The notes under the pieces were generated by a model. The model had not been told where the DNA came from, made no database searches, and saw nothing but the letters and a program-made list of their open reading frames with translations. Positions 4,989-9,503 of a stretch of 9,503 nucleotides of DNA are shown one piece after another. Each line of letters starts with the position of its first letter. Positions within the stretch are counted from its first letter, which is position 1. The translations under genes were made by a program, and so were the position numbers. The DNA is from an uncultured Bacilli bacterium (GTDB taxonomy: Bacteria > Bacillota_I > Bacilli_A > RF39 > UBA660), in the NCBI GenBank assembly GCA_947632295.1, contig CANROQ010000029.1, positions 1 through 9,503 on the forward strand, read 5' to 3'.

Positions 4989-6731
4989 TTAAATTATTTC
5001 ATTATCCAAAGTACTAACACTTGCAAATGTTCTATTTCTTAATTCTCTATATAGTGCGCTTTTTTCAAATACTTCATCATTTGTTCCTTTGGCCACTACT
5101 TTTCCATTATCAAGAACAATTACTCGATCTGCCAAATTCATCATTTCTGGTTTATGAGTTACCATTAAAATTGTATGATCTGATTTTAAATCAGTTAAAA
5201 CTTCGCCAACTTTTACCGTAGAATTTGGATCAATATTACTAGTTACCTCATCAAAAATAAGAATTTCTGCTTTCGTTAATATTGCTCTTGCTATTACTAA
5301 TAATTGTTTTTGTCCATCTGATAAAAATCTACCATCATCATTAATAATTGTATTATAACCTTTAGGTAAACTCATAATATAATCATGAATACCTACCCTT
5401 TTACATGCTTCTATTTGATTGTTATGATTACTATCGACTAATGCTAAATTATCCTTTATACTCATTTCAAACATAAAAGGTTTTTGAAATACACCAGATA
5501 CATTAGAAGCATAAGTATTTTTAGTATAATTATAAATATCCTCATCATCTATCGATATACTTCCAGATTTTATTCGATCAAGTCTATATAATAAATTAAT
5601 TATAGTTGTCTTACCTGAACCACTATGTCCAACAATAGCTGTTATTTCATTTGGATAGATTTTAAATGAAACATTATTTAAAATTACTTTATTTTTTATT
5701 TCATAATTAACTTTATTAAACACTACTAAACCACTAATATAATCATTAGTAATATCACCAAAGTCTATATTACCATTTGAAGTATAATCTAATATATTTT
5801 TTATTCTTTTTACTCTAATACCATAATTACTTAAATTTAACAAATATGTTAACATCGAATCAGTACAAGTAATTGTCAATTCAAAATAACTAATTAATAA
5901 AACTAATTTATCAATTGTCATTCTTCCAGTCGTAACTAAATACGCTAACAATATATATAGTAAAATTTTACCAATATAAATAATATATGGCAACTTACAA
6001 TATCTATCTATCATAGTAGATCTTTTACTTTTATATTCCTCTTTCCACTTTGACCTTGTTTTATCCAAATTTTTATTAAGATTAGGCATTATATTTAATG
6101 ACTTAACTTGCTTCAAATTTAATAACATTTGATAAAAAATATCGATTATTTTATCCTCATATTTTCTTGTCCCTTCATAATATTTAGAAACATGCTTAGA
6201 ATTAATATTCATTAACCACAAATATAATAAATCAATAACTAACGCAATCAAAGCCACTCCAATATTATAAGAACTAAATATTATAAAAATAACAATTAAT
6301 TGAATAAATTTCATTAAAGCCTCAGATGCTGCATCGACTACATCAACTAAATATCTAATATCATCACTGGTAGTATCTACAATTTTTCCTTTAGAAATTT
6401 TACTAAAAATTGAGTCATTATTAGCTATATGCTCAAATAATTTTTTTTGAACTTCCAAGTGATAATAATTAGCAAGTGTTGTATAAGTATGATAATTCCA
6501 ATTTAACATACTAAAATAGATAACATAAAATAATAGATATAGTAAAACATAATACCAAATACCATTAAAATCATTATTTGAAATTACCGCAATAATTCCA
6601 GATGTCGCTATTGGAGGTAGCAAATTTGATAAATTATATAAACAACAACTAACAAACATTTGAACGACGACAAAAAATTTACCATTAGCAATTTTTAAAA
6701 GCGTTTTTACTGTTTCAAAATATCTTTTCAT
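4989..6731 (-). CDS. ABC exporter half-transporter (membrane domain fused to ATPase)
   Basis: A 580-residue protein of the type IV/MsbA-like exporter family, with a six-helix membrane domain (about residues 15-295) followed by a nucleotide-binding domain (335-565). Motifs are Walker A GHSGSGKT (368-375), Q-loop Q416, signature LSDGQ (470-474), Walker B ILIFDE with catalytic E495, D-loop SNID (498-501) and switch histidine H526. The signature departs from LSGGQ at its third position (Asp for Gly); other motifs are intact. As a single half-transporter it would act as a homodimer, or pair with a partner outside the window. The ATG is 6 bases after the stop of the 393-residue protein gene and has no recognisable ribosome site, so translation probably depends on the upstream gene. 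The substrate is unknown. Confidence 0.92.
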   Translation of the reverse strand: MKRYFETVKTLLKIANGKFFVVVQMFVSCCLYNLSNLLPPIATSGIIAVISNNDFNGIWYYVLLYLLFYVIYFSMLNWNYHTYTTLANYYHLEVQKKLFEHIANNDSIFSKISKGKIVDTTSDDIRYLVDVVDAASEALMKFIQLIVIFIIFSSYNIGVALIALVIDLLYLWLMNINSKHVSKYYEGTRKYEDKIIDIFYQMLLNLKQVKSLNIMPNLNKNLDKTRSKWKEEYKSKRSTMIDRYCKLPYIIYIGKILLYILLAYLVTTGRMTIDKLVLLISYFELTITCTDSMLTYLLNLSNYGIRVKRIKNILDYTSNGNIDFGDITNDYISGLVVFNKVNYEIKNKVILNNVSFKIYPNEITAIVGHSGSGKTTIINLLYRLDRIKSGSISIDDEDIYNYTKNTYASNVSGVFQKPFMFEMSIKDNLALVDSNHNNQIEACKRVGIHDYIMSLPKGYNTIINDDGRFLSDGQKQLLVIARAILTKAEILIFDEVTSNIDPNSTVKVGEVLTDLKSDHTILMVTHKPEMMNLADRVIVLDNGKVVAKGTNDEVFEKSALYRELRNRTFASVSTLDNEII

Positions 6732-6737
6732 AAAACA

Positions 6738-7919
6738 TTATTTGATATCTTTTTCATATTCGATATCTGAAACTTCATATTTTCTTCTATTCGCAACAAT
6801 ATTTAATATTTTTGTTGCACCCCAACCAAGTAATGCTAAAGCAAAGAAATATATAAATCCAAAGGCTGTAAAGGTTGGAGCCGAGCCTGTAAATAAATCT
6901 AATAAAGCAGCTCCTGCACTCATCGATGTAACAATTGTTAAACTATCAACAGATTTACTCGTAACATCAGACTTAATACCATCAAATAATTTTTGCGCTG
7001 CAGAAACATAATTTTTAGTCATACTCCACAAATATTTTATATAATCTAAAGTATCTCGTAAAGTTTCATACCTATAACCTGATATTGCTAAAAACTCAGC
7101 AAGTTCAGTATCACTTTTAGCAATTTTTTCTCGCGTTGAAATATAAGTACCCATTTGATTAATTCTACCATCTATCAAATTAATTGTTTTAGCATATCCC
7201 TCTAATTTAGAAGTAAACTTGACAATTTCTGAACCTTTAACATTAGCATTTTCTTTTACAGCATCAATTTTTTCCCAAATAATTCTATGAATATTTAAAT
7301 ATCTATGTAATTGACCTTTAAATTCCCTTATAAAAATTTGTTCTTCAATATATCTTTCAATATTCTCATTAGATTGTTTTAAATTATTAATAAAATAATA
7401 CTTATCGCCTCTTAAAACAGTATATTTAGGATTCTCAAATTCAAAATACTTTTGTTTTTCAGTTCTTGTAAGTAAAGAATTCATTTCTTCACTTGTTGCA
7501 TTATCACATACAATAAAATATGGATAAATTGTTTCGATACTAGCCAATTCTTTAGGAACTGGTGCACCTAAACTAAATAAATAACTAAAAGCAGGTGATA
7601 ATCTTTTTTCATAATAATCTGTCACACGATTAATATCAGCATTTAACGTATCTTCACTAACACGTTCATTGTTTAAAACAATTAAACCATCCTCAAATAT
7701 TTTAACTCTAATATCCAAAGCAGTTGTAAACTCAATATATTCTTCTCCTGAAACCCCATAATCAATCTTGCCAATTTCCAAATTTTTTTGAAATTCAGCA
7801 AGTTTTTTTTGATTTAAATTTAGTTGACTTTTAGCATCTCTTAAAAAATCATAAATTTCCGATAACTGTAACATCGTTCTTTGAAACCAACCACCAACAT
7901 AAACATTACTAATTTTCAT
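6738..7919 (-). CDS. Unrecognised 393-residue protein with two C-terminal membrane helices
   Basis: I do not recognise this family. It has no signal peptide. It starts MKISNVYVGGWFQRT, followed by a helical, coiled-coil-like segment (about residues 15-50), an alpha/beta-looking part (about 60-180, including ALDIRVKIFEDGLIVLNN and YPYFIVC), and a long helical region (180-320). Two hydrophobic helices follow at about 327-345 and 350-372, then a basic NRRK and an acidic tail. The topology, with a large cytosolic domain, long helices and a C-terminal hairpin, recalls CorA channels, but the GMN motif is absent. The 'kIFEdGlIV' strand faintly recalls DUF155 (RMD1/YagE); both comparisons are weak. 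The open frame extends to a GTG, but the ATG at 7917-7919 follows AAGGAG (7928-7933) by 8 bases. It sits between a GNAT gene (12 bases) and the ABC exporter gene (6 bases) and is probably part of the exporter's function. Confidence 0.85.
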   Translation of the reverse strand: MKISNVYVGGWFQRTMLQLSEIYDFLRDAKSQLNLNQKKLAEFQKNLEIGKIDYGVSGEEYIEFTTALDIRVKIFEDGLIVLNNERVSEDTLNADINRVTDYYEKRLSPAFSYLFSLGAPVPKELASIETIYPYFIVCDNATSEEMNSLLTRTEKQKYFEFENPKYTVLRGDKYYFINNLKQSNENIERYIEEQIFIREFKGQLHRYLNIHRIIWEKIDAVKENANVKGSEIVKFTSKLEGYAKTINLIDGRINQMGTYISTREKIAKSDTELAEFLAISGYRYETLRDTLDYIKYLWSMTKNYVSAAQKLFDGIKSDVTSKSVDSLTIVTSMSAGAALLDLFTGSAPTFTAFGFIYFFALALLGWGATKILNIVANRRKYEVSDIEYEKDIK

Positions 7920-7931
7920 AATCCACACTCC

Positions 7932-8375
7932 TTAATCAATTTCTTTTGAAAAAAATTTAGCATCCATAACATCAAATCCATACTTATGATAAAGTCCATG
8001 AGCAGCAACTCTAAAATTTTTAGACCACAATTCTACACATTTACAATGATTCTCTTTTGCGATTTTAAAACATTCATCTAACATTTTTGTGCCAAAATGT
8101 TCACGGCGTAATTCTGGCTTAACACAAACATGATTTAAAATTGCATAAGTATTCATATCCTCATATATAGTTGGAATAATAGTAATTTTAGCATGAGCAA
8201 CTATCTTGTCATTTAAAATTCCTACTAAATAAATTTGATTTTTATCATGCATAGTTTCTTCAAAAACTTTCATTGCATAATCAATATTAGTTTTCTCTAA
8301 AAAACATTCATCACATAGTTCGATAATTTCTTTAACATCTAATAGTTTTGCCTTTCGAAATACAATTTCACTCAT
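7932..8375 (-). CDS. GNAT-family N-acetyltransferase
   Basis: A 147-residue cytosolic acetyltransferase of normal single-domain length. Motif A is VCVKPELRREHFGTKML (about residues 83-99), the acetyl-CoA pyrophosphate-binding RRxxxGT loop after a beta strand. Motif B is the AAHGLYHKYGF segment near residues 123-133. The acceptor (antibiotic, polyamine, peptide or protein N-terminus) cannot be read from the sequence. The ATG follows AGGAGG (complement of 8382-8387) by 6 bases. It is the first gene of the operon with the 393-residue protein and the ABC exporter: its TAA stop lies within the AAGGAG site of the next gene. A strong promoter with an operator-like palindrome lies upstream. Confidence 0.9.
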   Translation of the reverse strand: MSEIVFRKAKLLDVKEIIELCDECFLEKTNIDYAMKVFEETMHDKNQIYLVGILNDKIVAHAKITIIPTIYEDMNTYAILNHVCVKPELRREHFGTKMLDECFKIAKENHCKCVELWSKNFRVAAHGLYHKYGFDVMDAKFFSKEID

Positions 8376-8411
8376 CTAAAACCTCCTCAAATAAAATATA
8401 AACTTTCCCTA

Positions 8412-8430
8412 TATTATCGTAACGATTATA
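8412..8430. promoter_or_regulatory. Operator-like 19-bp palindrome at the GNAT operon promoter
   Basis: TATTATCGTAACGATTATA: nine-base arms around a central A, with one mismatched pair and a perfect ATCGT/ACGAT core. It overlaps the -10 box and the expected start site, a position typical of repressor binding. The bound protein is unknown. Confidence 0.5.
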
Positions 8431-8453
8431 ACATATATATAATAATATAACAA
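8425..8453 (-). promoter_or_regulatory. Promoter of the GNAT / 393-residue protein / ABC operon
   Basis: On the minus strand, TTGTTA (complement of 8448-8453), 17 bases, then TATAAT (complement of 8425-8430) preceded by TGT, an extended -10. The leader is about 43 bases. One of the best promoters in the window. Confidence 0.75.
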
Positions 8454-8558
8454 TTTACTTTACATAAAAAATATCTTACTTGACACAAATTAATTAAGTA
8501 TAAAAAGCAAATTTATAGTTAAACTAATAATGATATTTACTAAATGGTAGGTGATTAT

Positions 8559-9062
8559 ATGTTGTTTCTATGCATTAAAATATTTTTCGCAAGAATTATG
8601 GATGTTTCACTAGGAACAGTACGTACAATTTTTACAGTTAAAGGTAAAGACCTCATTGCTAGTTTAATTGGTTTTTTTGAAATTTGTATTTGGTTTACTA
8701 TCGTAAGAGAAGCCTTAAATACTGATGAAACTAGTATATGGATTATGATTTCTTATGCATTAGGTTACGCAACTGGAACATATATTGGTGGAAAATTATC
8801 TAGTAGTCTTATTAAAACAAATTTTAGCGTTCAAGTCATAACTAGTAATATTAAACTTGCTTCACTACTTAGAGACGAAGGATATGCAGTATCGCTAATC
8901 AATATTCAAGGTCAAGAAGAAAAAAATGAAAAATATATGTTATTTATTGAAATTAGAAACAAAAACTTGACACAACTAAAAGAATTTATTCATAAACATG
9001 ATAAAAAAGCCTTTGTCGTAGTCAATGAAACAAAATTTGTTCAAAATGGTTTTATAAAATAA
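8559..9062 (+). CDS. UPF0316 membrane protein (DUF5698 plus DUF2179)
   Basis: A 167-residue protein of the UPF0316/YebE type. The N-terminal half (DUF5698) has three hydrophobic segments and the family pattern FFARIMDVSLGTVRTIFTVKG, then GFFEICIWFTIVREALN and a glycine-rich YALGYATGTYIGGKL. The C-terminal half (about residues 90-165) is a soluble DUF2179 domain, beta-alpha with VQVITSN, LLRDEGYAVSLI and KHDKKAFVVV. Function is not established; DUF2179 is thought to be a small ligand-binding or regulatory domain. The open frame begins at 8544, but AGGTG (8549-8553) lies between that ATG and a second one at 8559, five bases further. The latter is the start, as in other genes here. It is transcribed alone and ends in a strong terminator. 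No good plus-strand promoter was found. Confidence 0.92.
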   Translation: MLFLCIKIFFARIMDVSLGTVRTIFTVKGKDLIASLIGFFEICIWFTIVREALNTDETSIWIMISYALGYATGTYIGGKLSSSLIKTNFSVQVITSNIKLASLLRDEGYAVSLINIQGQEEKNEKYMLFIEIRNKNLTQLKEFIHKHDKKAFVVVNETKFVQNGFIK

Positions 9063-9065
9063 CTT

Positions 9066-9077
9066 TTACATATGTAA
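9066..9077. repeat. Perfect palindrome TTACATATGTAA
   Basis: A 12-base palindrome three bases after the UPF0316 gene's stop. Its context (AACTTTTACATATGTAA) resembles AACTTTACAAAAATGTAA at 9216-9233 near the next gene's promoter. Both may belong to one repeat family. Confidence 0.4.
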
Positions 9078-9085
9078 GAAAAAAC

Positions 9086-9123
9086 TAACTTCGTACTAAC
9101 ATGGTACGAAGTTAATAATTTTT
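9086..9123 (+). terminator. Terminator of the UPF0316 gene
   Basis: TAACTTCGTAC (9086-9096) and GTACGAAGTTA (9104-9114) form a perfect 11-bp stem with a 7-base loop, then ATAATTTTT. An A-rich run before the stem (9078-9084) could give weak termination on the minus strand too. Confidence 0.85.
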
Positions 9124-9143
9124 GAGTATTTAAATCATAAATC

Positions 9144-9233
9144 TTACATTTTTAAATATTATATCAATGGTGTAATAACTTTTTAAAATTAAAAGTTATT
9201 ACGGTTGATAGTAATAACTTTACAAAAATGTAA
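9144..9233. repeat. Outer inverted repeat TTACATTTTT / AAAAATGTAA
   Basis: Two perfect 10-base arms (9144-9153 and 9224-9233), 70 bases apart, enclose the GTAATAACTTT repeats. The right arm overlaps the spacer of the next gene's promoter. Confidence 0.4.
9172..9221. repeat. Three copies of GTAATAACTTT upstream of the ATPase gene
   Basis: Copies are at 9172-9182 (direct), 9192-9202 (inverted) and 9211-9221 (direct). The first two form a perfect 12-bp inverted repeat (GTAATAACTTTT and AAAAGTTATTAC) with a 7-base centre. The third overlaps the -35 box TTTACA. It looks like an operator cluster. A pure terminator role is unlikely because no U-tract follows the hairpin. Confidence 0.55.
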
Positions 9234-9247
9234 AAATAATATATAAT
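9219..9247 (+). promoter_or_regulatory. Promoter of the ATPase gene
   Basis: TTTACA (9219-9224), exactly 17 bases, TATAAT (9242-9247). Transcription should start near 9254, about 13 bases before the start codon. Confidence 0.65.
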
Positions 9248-9266
9248 TTAATCAGAGGTGATTTAT

Positions 9267-9503
9267 ATGCTTTTAAGAGAAGATTATTTATCTAAAATAA
9301 GAGGATTTTATGATTCCAATTTAATTAAAATATTAGTTGGTATAAGAAGATGTGGTAAATCAGTTATTTTAAATCAAATAATAGAAGAATTAAAAGAAAA
9401 AAGGAAAATAGATGAAGAGCATATAGTATTTATTAATTTTGAATTTATTGAATTTGAAGAACTATTAGATTATAAAAAATTAAATAAATATATAAAAGAT
9501 AAA
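9267..9503 (+). CDS. AAA_14/DUF4143-type ATPase, N-terminal part only
   Basis: The first 79 codons of a gene that continues past the right edge without a stop. ATG follows AGAGGTG (9254-9260) by 6 bases. The protein begins MLLREDYLSKIRGFYDSNLIKILVGIRRCGKS; GIRRCGKS (residues 25-32) is the Walker A motif in the form usual for AAA_14 proteins. HIVFINFEFIEFEEL (52-66) matches the 'INFED' strand that follows in that family. Full-length members have about 400 residues and a C-terminal DUF4143 domain. They are common, often in multiple copies, in gut anaerobes, and their role is unclear. The promoter sits in a cluster of repeats, suggesting regulated expression. The Walker B and later motifs lie outside the window. 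Confidence 0.85.
   Translation, partial: MLLREDYLSKIRGFYDSNLIKILVGIRRCGKSVILNQIIEELKEKRKIDEEHIVFINFEFIEFEELLDYKKLNKYIKDK

Noticed and set aside
4981..4996. Perfect 16-base palindrome TAATTTAATTAAATTA at the ABC stop as a terminator
   Set aside because: Only A and T, so the stem is very weak, and no U-tract follows on the minus strand. Likely chance in AT-rich DNA.
5021..5221. 66-codon plus-strand open frame
   Set aside because: Antisense to the conserved ATPase domain of the ABC exporter; no ribosome site; a shadow frame.
6742..7011. 89-codon plus-strand open frame
   Set aside because: Antisense to the membrane-helix end of the 393-residue protein gene; no ribosome site and no recognisable features.
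6738..7919. CorA magnesium channel
   Set aside because: Topology is similar, but the obligatory GMN motif between the two C-terminal helices is missing (the loop reads FTGSAPT).
8480..8504. TTGACA and TATAAA as a promoter for the UPF0316 gene
   Set aside because: The -35 is perfect, but the spacing to TATAAA is only 13 bases, too short for the main sigma factor, and no suitable -10 lies at 16-18 bases.
1..9503. CRISPR array, tRNA or rRNA gene, insertion sequence
   Set aside because: No regularly spaced long repeats, no cloverleaf or GGTTCGAATC-type arm, no transposase frame and no terminal inverted repeats with target duplication were seen.

Overview
The window is very AT-rich DNA with tightly packed genes. 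Shine-Dalgarno sites are strong (AGGAGG, or a recurrent AGGTGG/AGGTGA variant), hairpin-plus-U-tract terminators are short, and lipoproteins and an undecaprenyl-phosphate recycling enzyme are present. Tryptophan is read from TGG, and TGA serves as a stop in at least one gene, so the standard bacterial code fits. This points to a low-GC Gram-positive relative (Bacillota; an uncultured Bacilli/Erysipelotrichia/RF39-like gut lineage would fit) rather than a TGA=Trp mollicute. The lineage is inferred from style, not from a marker gene.

Layout. (1) 1-990, minus strand: a two-helix membrane protein overlaps the start of a DUF3603/YjbA-like protein, and a gene start runs off the left edge. (2) 1076-1897, plus strand: uppP, ended by a terminator. 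(3) 1949-3356, minus strand: two related small lipoproteins and a soluble bacterial PH-domain protein. Each is a single-gene unit with its own terminator, and each terminator touches or abuts the stop codon. (4) 3434-8375, minus strand: GNAT acetyltransferase, an unrecognised 393-residue protein with two C-terminal membrane segments, and an ABC exporter half-transporter form a tight operon. After a 319-base gap comes an MFS-type transporter that appears to have its own promoter and a long structured leader. (5) 8559-9062, plus strand: a UPF0316 (DUF5698/DUF2179) membrane protein with a strong terminator. (6) 9063-9503: a repeat-rich intergenic region, then the first 79 codons of an AAA_14-type ATPase cut by the window edge.

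The cell-envelope theme is strong: lipid-carrier recycling, two lipoproteins, a PH-domain protein, two exporters and several small membrane proteins. The least explained parts are the 393-residue protein translationally linked to the ABC exporter, the leader before the MFS gene, and three sets of promoter-proximal repeats that look like operators. One of these, CGATAATAG placed 5 bases after the -10 box, occurs at both the GNAT operon and the distal lipoprotein gene. Several gene starts were moved from the longest open frame to the ATG that follows a real ribosome binding site.
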